A stretch of 64,000 nucleotides of DNA from an uncultured Duncaniella sp. Its GTDB lineage: Bacteria > Bacteroidota > Bacteroidia > Bacteroidales > Muribaculaceae. A model generated the notes under the pieces. It was not told the DNA's origin and searched no databases. It was given only the letters and a program-made list of their open reading frames with translations. Location of the stretch: NCBI GenBank assembly GCA_910577255.1, contig CAJTMH010000001.1, positions 769,942-833,941 on the forward strand. Direction: 5' to 3'. Shown here piece by piece: positions 52,202 through 61,124 of the stretch (position 1 is the first letter of the stretch; each line of letters begins with the position of its first letter). Made by a program: the position numbers and the translations under genes.

Positions 52202-53461
52202 TCAATCGAGCTTCCTACCTGTTTTGTCGATATAGTACCATCCTTCACTCTCCCAACACCAATGTTCTGCGCCATCACGTACCATTTTCCCGACATCAGC
52301 AACTTTAGCCTTACCGTCATCAAAAGGGAAGGCACATGCAAACCTTGGAGATATGACAGTATTCCCATTACTATCGGCATACCCTATTTTCTCATTTTCA
52401 TCAATTACACGATATAGTCCATCACAAATATAATCATCGCCATTATCGAATTGAAATGGCTTATACTTTTTACTATGCCTCTCATCATATTTGCTTATGC
52501 TGAAAAAGACAGGCATCTCAACCCACTGCTCCACCGGAGTATCATCCACTGTTCCGGGACTAAATTTCGGGAATGTTCCCACCAGTCTTTTAGCCTCGAC
52601 ATCAAGATTTGGGTCCTTACCCCTCACTATTGTGATTGAATCGATGACACCTGTCCTGTCCACAAGAAATCTGACCATCACCCGGCCCTGTATATTTTTA
52701 TCATATGTTTCCTGCGGATATATTAAATTGTCATATATGTAACTTATCATTGCATCCTCACCTCCGGGAAATTGCGGAGAGGTCACATGGTGTGGCAATT
52801 CCTCACGATCTGCCTCATCAACCGCATCCAAGGTTTCCACGTCTGATATAATCCCCACTCGGTCGGCTGCCTCAAAACGCAATATAGGCGAGTCAAACAC
52901 TTCTTTCCTGAATTGCTCGACAGTAGATTCATCACCTTGCAGACACACATCAATCGAACCGTCCCCCTTGGTCCCGATTGTAATATTTCCCTTCGCGGTG
53001 TCACTATCACTCTCTGAAATGGCATTCCGCAACAATCCCAATATCCTCGACTGTTCTACTCTTGAACAGACTCCGGCCCCCATATCAAACTCATTACCGC
53101 CTAATTTCTCCACCAGCATTCTTCTGATAGCAGTCGAGTCACCGACGACATTGATGGTAAGCCGATCCATATCATTTACAAAACAGCCTGCGTACCATTC
53201 CGGATAATTCATATCATCACTCATGCCAATGCAGATGGAATCGCCTCCGAATAAATAGGACAACCGCTCATAGTAAGTCCACGCCGGTTCTTGTACAGCT
53301 CCCTCCTCTGATGATTCTCCATCAACAGCGTCATCTGCTTTCCTCTCCTCCGTCAAATATTCACCGACAGTATTACTAATTACGTTTTTATATGATCTTG
53401 AACAAGCACATAACATGAGCATGACAAATGCTGCTATTATGAAAATTCTTGAATTTCTCAT
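52202..53461 (-). CDS. Lipoprotein with TonB C-terminal domain and WG-type repeat
   Basis: 419 residues from the ATG at 53461, which opens a lipoprotein signal ending LCAC, Cys20; an ATG 45 bases earlier would displace it. After an unassigned region (about 25-215) comes a TonB C-terminal domain (about 228-325; starts PQFPGGEDAMISYIYDNLIY, with QGRVMVRFLVDRTGVIDSI). A WG/KWG-type repeat tail (about 335-419, with GLYRVIDENEKIGYADSNGN and GWYYIDKTGRKLD) ends the protein. Ordinary TonB is held in the inner membrane by an N-terminal helix and has a proline-rich spacer; here there is a lipid anchor and no such spacer. It may be a periplasmic adaptor or sensor rather than an energy transducer (inference). 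Confidence 0.8.
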   Translation of the reverse strand: MRNSRIFIIAAFVMLMLCACSRSYKNVISNTVGEYLTEERKADDAVDGESSEEGAVQEPAWTYYERLSYLFGGDSICIGMSDDMNYPEWYAGCFVNDMDRLTINVVGDSTAIRRMLVEKLGGNEFDMGAGVCSRVEQSRILGLLRNAISESDSDTAKGNITIGTKGDGSIDVCLQGDESTVEQFRKEVFDSPILRFEAADRVGIISDVETLDAVDEADREELPHHVTSPQFPGGEDAMISYIYDNLIYPQETYDKNIQGRVMVRFLVDRTGVIDSITIVRGKDPNLDVEAKRLVGTFPKFSPGTVDDTPVEQWVEMPVFFSISKYDERHSKKYKPFQFDNGDDYICDGLYRVIDENEKIGYADSNGNTVISPRFACAFPFDDGKAKVADVGKMVRDGAEHWCWESEGWYYIDKTGRKLD

Positions 53462-53827
53462 GTGTTTTTTAGAATTGCGATCTTTACAATTATTAATTAT
53501 GGTCATTATACATACAAAATTACCAAAAATTTTGCATTTCCACCTATTTATCTAAATTTCAATACGATAAAGTACTATTTTTATAATCCTTTTTAGAATT
53601 ATTTAGTAACTTTGTTATGTGAAACCCGGAGATAAGGAGCAAGCAATAGGGTGATGACATTAAATTCAGGTTTATAAAATCGTTTCACATCAAATGCTTG
53701 GCATTTTTAATGTAAGTTTCGGCATGCACCACAAATTACATTTTAATCAAGTGGAATTTCAATAAAGTCAAACGGTTGCAAATGAACTTTTTTCACTTAC
53801 AAAACTTACTAAATATAGGGAAGTGTT

Positions 53828-53848
53828 AAAAATCTCATGAGATTTTTT
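53828..53848 (+). terminator. Palindromic terminator-like sequence
   Basis: AAAAATCTCATGAGATTTTT, a perfect 20-base palindrome ending in a T run (to 53848). Shortest-loop hairpins of this type can end transcripts, but with no spacer it may instead be a protein-binding site. Confidence 0.45.
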
Positions 53849-53880
53849 GACGGTTTCTTAGAGGTATGAAGCAAAGTTAG

Positions 53881-53888
53881 TAATTTTG
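53881..53888 (+). promoter_or_regulatory. -7 element of the MATE operon
   Basis: TAATTTTG, 53 bases before the MATE start codon. No clear -33 TTG. Confidence 0.45.
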
Positions 53889-53940
53889 CACTCTCGTTTC
53901 ATAACACATTTAATCAAGAAGGGAAAATAGAAAATATACA

Positions 53941-55332
53941 ATGGCAGTCACCTCAGCAAGCTCATCAACCGAAGATTTAGGCATACGTTCGATAGGCAAA
54001 CTACTTGCACAATACTCTGTCCCGGCCATTATCGCCAGTGTGGCCACGTCGCTCTACAATATAATCGACAGCATATTCATCGGACGAGGCGTGGGAGCCA
54101 TGGCCATAGCAGGCCTCGCCATCACATTTCCGCTGATGAACCTTGTGGTGGCTTTCTGTATGCTCATAGCAGCCGGCGGCGCCACTATAAGCTCAATATT
54201 CCTCGGGCAAAAAAACTACAGCCGTGCGACGGATGTGGTAAATAACGTGTTTAGTCTCTGTCTCATCCACTCCATTTTGGTCGGTGGCCTCTCGTTCATA
54301 TTCCTTGACCCCATTCTCTACTTCTTCGGTGCCACGGACGCCACTATCATCTATGCCCGTGAATTCATGAAGGTCATATTGTTAGGCACCCCCATCACAT
54401 TCGTCTTCATTGGTCTCAACAACCTGATGCGTGCCACCGGATATCCGCGCAAGGCAATGATATCAGCTCTCATATCCGTGTTCGTCAACATCATCCTCGC
54501 GCCAATCTTCATCTTCAAACTTAAATGGGGCATACAGGGTGCAGCCATAGCCACACTGTGTGGACAGTTCACGGCATTCATCTGGGTGATGTGGCACTTC
54601 CTATCACGCAGCAGTTCCATTCACTTTAAGCGTGACAACCGATGGTTGACTTGGACAATTATAAAGCGTATCTACGCCATCGGTCTCTCCCCCTTCCTTA
54701 TGAATGTATGCGCATGCGTGGTGGTTATTTTCATCAACCGCGCTCTTCTTGACTACGGAGGTGACGACGGCAACATGGCAGTAGGAGCTTACGGTATTCT
54801 CAACCGAACCACTATGTTTTTCGTGATGATCGTGTTTGGTGTCACCCAAGGCATGCAGCCGATTCTCGGCTATAACATGGGTGCCAACCATTTCGACCGT
54901 GTGAAGAAGACTCTGCGCATGGGCATTTGGATCGGGGCTGCCATCACATGCGTTGGTTGGCTTGTCAGCGAAGGATTTCCCGATGTGGTGAGCGCGCTTT
55001 TCACCACCGACGAGACTCTCATAAAGATAGCCCGCGAAGGATTCCGTATCTACTTTATCTGCTATCCTGTGGTTGGATGTCAGATCGTGATACAAAACTT
55101 TTTCCAAAGCGTAGGCAAGCCGCAGATGTCAATCTTCCTGTCACTCACCCGACAGCTCCTGTTTCTCATTCCGTTCCTCATTTTCCTTCCTCGTATATGG
55201 GGCATCAAGGGGGTCTGGGCCTCAATGGCTGCCTCTGACATCATAGCCTTCTTAGTAGCCATCGTCACCCTGTGGTGGTGGATGAGACATGTGATGCGCA
55301 AAATCGAATTAAATTCCCACCAATCTCACTAA
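53941..55332 (+). CDS. MATE-family efflux transporter
   Basis: 463 residues, twelve membrane spans in two MatE halves (about 20-230 and 240-445). Landmarks: YNIIDSIFIGRGVGAMAIAG near the start of the first half and ITFVFIGLNNLMRATGYPRK between halves, both typical of the DinF/MepA-like group. It should pump out cationic compounds using sodium or protons. Its stop overlaps the ATG of the FAD oxidoreductase (TAATG), so the two are co-translated, an unusual partnership. Confidence 0.92.
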   Translation: MAVTSASSSTEDLGIRSIGKLLAQYSVPAIIASVATSLYNIIDSIFIGRGVGAMAIAGLAITFPLMNLVVAFCMLIAAGGATISSIFLGQKNYSRATDVVNNVFSLCLIHSILVGGLSFIFLDPILYFFGATDATIIYAREFMKVILLGTPITFVFIGLNNLMRATGYPRKAMISALISVFVNIILAPIFIFKLKWGIQGAAIATLCGQFTAFIWVMWHFLSRSSSIHFKRDNRWLTWTIIKRIYAIGLSPFLMNVCACVVVIFINRALLDYGGDDGNMAVGAYGILNRTTMFFVMIVFGVTQGMQPILGYNMGANHFDRVKKTLRMGIWIGAAITCVGWLVSEGFPDVVSALFTTDETLIKIAREGFRIYFICYPVVGCQIVIQNFFQSVGKPQMSIFLSLTRQLLFLIPFLIFLPRIWGIKGVWASMAASDIIAFLVAIVTLWWWMRHVMRKIELNSHQSH

Positions 55333-56906
55333 TGGAAAAAATCTTAGAACTCCGCGTCGATCCTCGCACCGCCCATGAGACCCTGCTTCTCACAGCCGAA
55401 GTCTCAGGGCGCCTTGGCATTGACGCCAACCGCATAAAGCATATCACCGTAACAAAACGCTCCATCGATGCACGCCAAAAACGCGTCATGGTAAATCTCA
55501 CCCTGAAAGTGTATATCGACGAAAAGCCTGCCGACGTTTCATTGGTAGCACCTGTTGAATACCATAAAGTCACCGATGGACACGACGTCATAATAGTAGG
55601 AGCAGGTCCGGCAGGACTGTTCGCAGCCTTGAAACTCATAGAACTCGGTGTGCGACCTATCATCCTTGAACGTGGCAAGGATGTGGACGAGCGTCGCAAA
55701 GATATGGCCCGCATAGCTCGCGAAAATATTGTCGACCCTGACTCAAACTATTGTTTCGGCGAGGGCGGAGCCGGAGCTTATTCCGACGGCAAACTTTACA
55801 CACGCAGCAAAAAGCGCGGTCCGGTCGATAAAATACTCAACATTTTCGCCCAGCACGGAGCTGACGAAAACATCCTTGTGGACGCCCATCCACACATAGG
55901 CACCGACCGCCTCCCTGAAGTGATAAAAGCTATGCGCAACACCATAATCGACTGTGGAGGAGAAGTGCATTTCGGCACACGCGTCACTGACTTGATCACT
56001 GAAGGTGACACTGTCACAGGTGCAGTCACTTCTGACGGAAAAGAGTTCAACGGTCCGGTCATACTCGCCACCGGCCACTCAGCCCGCGACGTATACCGTA
56101 CGCTCCTCGCCAGGGGCATCCGCATGGAACCGAAAGGACTCGCCATCGGAGTGCGCCTCGAGCATCCGCAACATCTCATAGACTGTCTGCGCTATCATTC
56201 GCGTGACGGACGCGGCAAGTATCTCCCCGCGGCCGAGTACACCATGCTCACACGTGTGGATGACCGCGGTGTCTACTCATTCTGCATGTGCCCCGGAGGA
56301 TTCATCATCCCCGCAGCAAGTGCTGACGGCCAGCTTGTTGTCAATGGGATGTCCCCTTCAAACCGCGGCACCCGATGGGCCAATTCCGGTATGGTCGTGG
56401 AAATACTCCCGGAAGATGTGCCTGACGGCGACGAGGGAGACAACACTCTTAAAATGATGCAATTCCAGGAGAGGATTGAAAAAGCGTTCTGGAAGGAAGC
56501 CGGACACACGCAGAATGCACCAGCACAAAGAATGCTTGACTTCGTCAACTCCAAGCCATCAGCCTCACTCCCCTCCACATCCTACGCTCCCGGCATACAT
56601 CCTGCCCGGATAGACCGTCTGCTACCTCGCGGAATCGCACGTCGTCTGCAGGAAGGCTTTAAGGATTTTGGCCGTAAAAACCGAGGATTTCTCACCAACG
56701 AAGCTGTATTGATAGGTGCTGAGACACGCACATCATCCCCCGTGCGCATCCCACGCGATCCCGAGACCCTGAGCCACATCACTTACCATGGACTTTTTCC
56801 TTGCGGTGAAGGTGCAGGCTATGCCGGAGGCATCGTGTCAGCAGCCATTGACGGAGACAGAGCTGCTGAAGCCGCCGCAAGATATTTGAAAGATATCAAT
56901 GACTGA
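55332..56906 (+). CDS. NAD(P)/FAD-dependent oxidoreductase (FAD-dependent C-terminal type)
   Basis: 524 residues. The start at 55332 overlaps the MATE stop. N-terminal small domain (about 1-80), FAD-binding Rossmann motif VGAGPAGLF (GAGPAG at 90-95) with LERGKDVDERRKDMARI as the ribose-binding turn, then GEGGAGAYSDGKLYTRSKKR, and a C-terminal domain with CMCPGGFIIPA and the flavin-binding GEGAGYAGGIVSAAIDGDRA. It belongs to the widespread but poorly studied family of FAD proteins resembling geranylgeranyl reductases. The substrate is unknown. Terminator 41 bases after the stop. Confidence 0.9.
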   Translation: MEKILELRVDPRTAHETLLLTAEVSGRLGIDANRIKHITVTKRSIDARQKRVMVNLTLKVYIDEKPADVSLVAPVEYHKVTDGHDVIIVGAGPAGLFAALKLIELGVRPIILERGKDVDERRKDMARIARENIVDPDSNYCFGEGGAGAYSDGKLYTRSKKRGPVDKILNIFAQHGADENILVDAHPHIGTDRLPEVIKAMRNTIIDCGGEVHFGTRVTDLITEGDTVTGAVTSDGKEFNGPVILATGHSARDVYRTLLARGIRMEPKGLAIGVRLEHPQHLIDCLRYHSRDGRGKYLPAAEYTMLTRVDDRGVYSFCMCPGGFIIPAASADGQLVVNGMSPSNRGTRWANSGMVVEILPEDVPDGDEGDNTLKMMQFQERIEKAFWKEAGHTQNAPAQRMLDFVNSKPSASLPSTSYAPGIHPARIDRLLPRGIARRLQEGFKDFGRKNRGFLTNEAVLIGAETRTSSPVRIPRDPETLSHITYHGLFPCGEGAGYAGGIVSAAIDGDRAAEAAARYLKDIND

Positions 56907-56946
56907 AATGGGATGTCCCCATTGTCGGTTCATATAAATTGATTAG

Positions 56947-56972
56947 ACGCTCCCCATCCGGGAGCGTTTTTT
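56947..56972 (+). terminator. Terminator after the MATE/FAD operon
   Basis: ACGCTCCC (56947-56954) and GGGAGCGT (56960-56967), 5-base loop, then six T. Confidence 0.85.
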
Positions 56973-57044
56973 CATTATTTTTGAGTATTTCCCACGTTTC
57001 CATTATTTGATAATTTCGCAGTTGAAAAACAGTGTGAATAATCA

Positions 57045-59813
57045 ATGAGAAAAACGCTCACTTTCTTGCGTAGTCTATCCCTTATCCTTATTGCCTTGCT
57101 GTGGTTGCCCGCCTACGCGACCTCCGCAGTGACTATTCACATTTCAATCACCGACGGTGATACTCAACAGCCACTTGAATTTGCAGGCATCACATTCACA
57201 CGTCCGGCCACCCATCAAACCACAGGAGGATACACAAATCCCCAGGGTGAATACACTGCCACCCTTAATCCCGGGACTTGGCAGATGGACATAAACCTTG
57301 TGGGATATAAACCATTGCGCAAGTCAGTAGATATAAGCCGTGAGACCACCTACAAATTTGCGCTGACACCTGACGAACCGCTTACCGAAGTCGTTGTGAC
57401 AGCACGTGAATCACGCAACGCCACTAGCGCGTCGCTCATCGATTCGATGGCCATGAAGCACCTGCAACCGTCAAGCTTCACAGATCTCCTTGAACTTCTG
57501 CCCGGTCATACATCCAAAGATCCTGAAATGGGGAGTGTCAATGCCATTGCCCTTCGCCAGGCATCCAACATTACCCCTGCTGATGACTATGCCACCACAT
57601 CACTTGGCACATCGTTCGTGGTCGACGGTGTTCCCATAAATACTAATCCACAGATGCAGACCACTCCTGATGCTGACCGTACCGGCCGCATCTCAACAGG
57701 CAAAGGAGTGGATATGCGCGTACTGTCTACCGACGATATCGACCAAGTGGAAATCGTGCGCGGTATCCCTTCAGTAGAATATGGCGAACTCACATCAGGC
57801 CTTGTTAATATCAAACGTAAGAGCGGTGTAAGCCGTCTGGAGGCACGTTTCAAAGCTGATACTCAAAGCCAACTGTTCTACATCGGCAAAGGATTCCAGA
57901 TGCCAGGCAGCGACTGGATCCTGAATGCGAGTGTCGACTATCTGGATTCAAAAATCGACCCTCGAGACAAAAGGGAAAACTTCAAACGAGTAAACGCATC
58001 CATCCGCAGCAACAAACGTTGGAACTCAACTCTGGTTTCAACCACCTGGAACTCGTCGGTCAACTACACAGGTACTTTCGAACGTGACGACAATGATCCT
58101 GACCTCTCGGTCAACAACACTATCGACTATTACCGGACCGACAACCACTCCGTATCCTGGAACAACACGTTATCCGTCAAGCCGGTGACAGACAGTCCCT
58201 TCCGCCATGCGACCCTCACAACAGGCATAAGTTATGCCGACGAACATCTGAGCCAGACAAAGCATGTGTCACCCTCCAGAGTAATGCCGTTGCCTGTCTC
58301 CCTCTTACCGGGCAGCAACTACGTAGGATATCTTCCCATGCTGTATCTTGCCAATTACGATGTATACGGCAATCCTTTTACCGCCTATACAAAATTATCC
58401 ACAGGTTTGCGGTTTACCTCCGCCAACATCAACACCGAGATAAAGGCTGGTTTGGAATGGAATATGAGCAAGAATTATGGACGCGGACAGGTCTATGACC
58501 TCATGCGCCCGCTCACTGCCGGCAACAACAGTCGCCCGCGAGCCTATAGCGACATACCCGCCATGCACCAGCTGTCGGCCTATGTGGAATATGCAGGAAA
58601 ACTCTATGCAGGAGCCCATACAGTCGGACTCAGCGTCGGAATCCGCGAGACGCAGTTACTCAACCTCGACTCTCGCTATGCCCTGAATGGCAGACCATAC
58701 ATCGACCCGCGCGTGAATGCCACATGGGTATTACCTCCTACATATCTCAAAAATCATCCCATCACTTGGGAACTGGCAGGAGGATTCGGCTGGCACACGA
58801 AAATGCCCGTGGCAGCCTACCTTTACCCCGATCCTTTGTACTCCGATTTCGAACAGCTCAACTATTATCACAATGTAGCTGACTACCGCACCATGAACGT
58901 GATGACATTTGTCGAGGATCTCACTAACTATGACCTCCGTGCCGCACGCAATTTCAAATGGGAAGTCAGAGCTGACATAAGCTACCGTGGCAACCGTCTT
59001 TCCGTGACCTATTTCCGTGAGAATATGACCGACGGATTCCGCCATTCGGGTGAGGTACACCGCTATCTCTATCGGCGTTACGACGCCTCGGGCTATGACC
59101 CGACCATTAACGACCGTGCTCCGGTAATTGAGGAACTTCCATCCACCGAAGTGGTGCATCAGGCAGTCAGAAGCCGTATCACCAATGGGAGCCGCACACT
59201 GAAAGAGGGTGTCGAGTACACATTCCAGTCACGCCGTCTCCCGGGGATCAACACTCGACTCACCATTTCAGGTGCATATTTCCAAACCACCAACAACAAT
59301 AGCCAGCCTCTTTGGTACAAACCATCCATCGTGGTCAACAATCAGGCATTACAATATGTGGGACTCTATGACGATGTGGACGGAAGCGAATACAGAAGTT
59401 TCAACACAAACTTTATGTTTGACACCGACATTCCGACTCTGGGATTGAACTTCTCACTTGGTGTGCAAAACGTATGGTTCACATCCCGGCAGACACTTCG
59501 CCGTGACGGTGTGCCTACACATTACCTCGATCCCGAAGGGGTCCTGCATGAATTCACAGCTGAATCAATGACCGACCCATATCTGCGTCAACTCATACGC
59601 GTGTACAGCGAAAGTGCATTTGACCGTCAGACAGTGCCAAGCTCAACCACCTTCAACCTAAAGGCGACAAAGACTTTCTGGAACAAACGTGTCGGGCTTG
59701 CCGTGTATGTCAACCGGCTTCTGACTATTGAACCGGATTACACGCGTTACGGCCTCACTGTGCGCCGATATTCATCTCCATACTTCGGCATGGAACTAAA
59801 CCTGAAAATATAA
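57045..59813 (+). CDS. TonB-dependent outer-membrane receptor
   Basis: 922 residues. Signal peptide (about 1-27), CarboxypepD-like regulatory domain (about 30-110, ITDGDTQQPLEFAGITF), TonB-box/plug (LTEVVVTARESRNATS, then about 130-235) and a 22-strand barrel to the C-terminal FGMELNLKI. It imports large or scarce nutrients (glycans, metal chelates, haem or peptides) across the outer membrane. The downstream partners are DUF4876, DUF6850 and an ABC ATPase, not a SusD protein, so it is not a standard glycan system. Substrate unknown; metal or cofactor uptake is a guess. Plug and barrel are complete. Confidence 0.92.
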   Translation: MRKTLTFLRSLSLILIALLWLPAYATSAVTIHISITDGDTQQPLEFAGITFTRPATHQTTGGYTNPQGEYTATLNPGTWQMDINLVGYKPLRKSVDISRETTYKFALTPDEPLTEVVVTARESRNATSASLIDSMAMKHLQPSSFTDLLELLPGHTSKDPEMGSVNAIALRQASNITPADDYATTSLGTSFVVDGVPINTNPQMQTTPDADRTGRISTGKGVDMRVLSTDDIDQVEIVRGIPSVEYGELTSGLVNIKRKSGVSRLEARFKADTQSQLFYIGKGFQMPGSDWILNASVDYLDSKIDPRDKRENFKRVNASIRSNKRWNSTLVSTTWNSSVNYTGTFERDDNDPDLSVNNTIDYYRTDNHSVSWNNTLSVKPVTDSPFRHATLTTGISYADEHLSQTKHVSPSRVMPLPVSLLPGSNYVGYLPMLYLANYDVYGNPFTAYTKLSTGLRFTSANINTEIKAGLEWNMSKNYGRGQVYDLMRPLTAGNNSRPRAYSDIPAMHQLSAYVEYAGKLYAGAHTVGLSVGIRETQLLNLDSRYALNGRPYIDPRVNATWVLPPTYLKNHPITWELAGGFGWHTKMPVAAYLYPDPLYSDFEQLNYYHNVADYRTMNVMTFVEDLTNYDLRAARNFKWEVRADISYRGNRLSVTYFRENMTDGFRHSGEVHRYLYRRYDASGYDPTINDRAPVIEELPSTEVVHQAVRSRITNGSRTLKEGVEYTFQSRRLPGINTRLTISGAYFQTTNNNSQPLWYKPSIVVNNQALQYVGLYDDVDGSEYRSFNTNFMFDTDIPTLGLNFSLGVQNVWFTSRQTLRRDGVPTHYLDPEGVLHEFTAESMTDPYLRQLIRVYSESAFDRQTVPSSTTFNLKATKTFWNKRVGLAVYVNRLLTIEPDYTRYGLTVRRYSSPYFGMELNLKI

Positions 59814-59855
59814 TAATTCAAATCATAAAAGTTTAATTAAAAACCAACTTACATT

Positions 59856-61100
59856 ATGACATTCAGCAAACGCTCTTTCAAGCAGATTCTGATGGCAGCC
59901 GTAGTATGCGGCACACTTCCTGTCATAACAGCATCATGCTCAGATGACGACGATGTAACACCTACCTATCCTGTCGAGATTACACAGAACCTTCCCGAAG
60001 GTATTCCCTCTTCAGCAGTAGTAAAGTCAGGTACAATAACTTACACCGAACTCAACACAGGACGCGTATATACCTTTGAACTTCCTGTCAATGAAACCGA
60101 TGTTCTTCCTGCCGGCACCTACGATATCGAAGGTTCCATGGTGGTAACTTACGCAGGTGATAACGGAGCTGAAGTTGAACGCAACCTCCGTACCGTGGCA
60201 AGCCAGGTGGTAATCAGCCAGACTTCACAGGCCACATCGCTCAACTGGTTCTTCTACAATCCTGAAAATACCCTCGTGTTCGGTGAACTCTTCTTCACTG
60301 GCACACTCAATGCCAAAGGCACAAGCGGTCTCTATGATACCTACCTCACCATCTACAACAACACCGACGAGGTACAGTATGCCGACGGTCTCGCCATCGT
60401 TGAAAGCAAAATCCTGAACACAGCCACTGACCAGATTCTCACCGAAGCTAACTATCGTGAGAACAACTTCACTGTCCAGACAGTGTATGTGATTCCCGGT
60501 AGCGGCCAGGAAGTGGCTATCCAACCCGGCGAATCAATCAAGATCGTTGACCAGGCCATCGACTGGAACGAGCAGGTGCCCGGAGCGCTCAACCACACCG
60601 ATGCTGATTTCGAATGGTATGACGAGTCATCTTCCGCATCAGTCGTTGACACCGACAATCCCTCTGTCCCCAACCTTATCAAATGGTACAGCTACTCTCC
60701 CACCATCTGGATACCTTCTAACCAGTGCAACCGCTCCTATGCCCTCGTGCGCTTCCCCGAAGGTATGACCGCAGAGACATTCCTCGCACAGCAGGACGGC
60801 ACATATACTTACATCAATGCCGCCACCGGCAAGGAAATGACAGGCAACAAATGCTATCTCATCAAATACGAATGGATTCTTGACGGTGTCAATCTCTGTC
60901 CTACCGAAAAATGGGTACAAGGCGCACTCAGCGTAGCCACCGACATGAGCTATGCAGCCATCAGCGAGAAAAACTCCGACAAGAACCGTTTCGGCCACAA
61001 ATTTGTCCGCAAGACTTCAGGTGTCTCTGCCGCAGGCAACACCATCCTCATGGATACCAATGACTCTGCTGCTGACTTCGAGGTCGTAGCCGTGAAATAA
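59856..61100 (+). CDS. DUF4876 lipoprotein
   Basis: 414 residues with a lipoprotein signal ending TASC, Cys28, followed by an acidic stretch (SDDDD). The body is beta-rich: an Ig-like start (about 40-135) and a DUF4876 domain from about 140 (FGELFFTGTLNAKGTSGLYD, NNTDEVQYADGLAIVESK), resembling lamin-tail-like folds. Such proteins accompany a TonB-dependent receptor and are probably its surface lipoprotein partner, as SusD is for SusC. It lies 42 bases after the receptor gene and 24 bases before the DUF6850 gene, clearly one operon. Confidence 0.88.
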   Translation: MTFSKRSFKQILMAAVVCGTLPVITASCSDDDDVTPTYPVEITQNLPEGIPSSAVVKSGTITYTELNTGRVYTFELPVNETDVLPAGTYDIEGSMVVTYAGDNGAEVERNLRTVASQVVISQTSQATSLNWFFYNPENTLVFGELFFTGTLNAKGTSGLYDTYLTIYNNTDEVQYADGLAIVESKILNTATDQILTEANYRENNFTVQTVYVIPGSGQEVAIQPGESIKIVDQAIDWNEQVPGALNHTDADFEWYDESSSASVVDTDNPSVPNLIKWYSYSPTIWIPSNQCNRSYALVRFPEGMTAETFLAQQDGTYTYINAATGKEMTGNKCYLIKYEWILDGVNLCPTEKWVQGALSVATDMSYAAISEKNSDKNRFGHKFVRKTSGVSAAGNTILMDTNDSAADFEVVAVK

Positions 61101-61124
61101 TATAGCACACGCTCTGACTCAAAC

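Larger units (their letters stand above)
53462..53940. other. Gene-free region before the MATE gene
   Basis: AT-rich, no supported protein gene. Plus strand: TAACTTTG at 53607-53614 with no matching -33 TTG, then about 215 bases without a long frame, then a 20-base palindrome followed by T (53828-53848). After that comes the MATE gene's own TAATTTTG at 53881-53888. The stretch 53621-53848 could be a short RNA. Confidence 0.45.
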
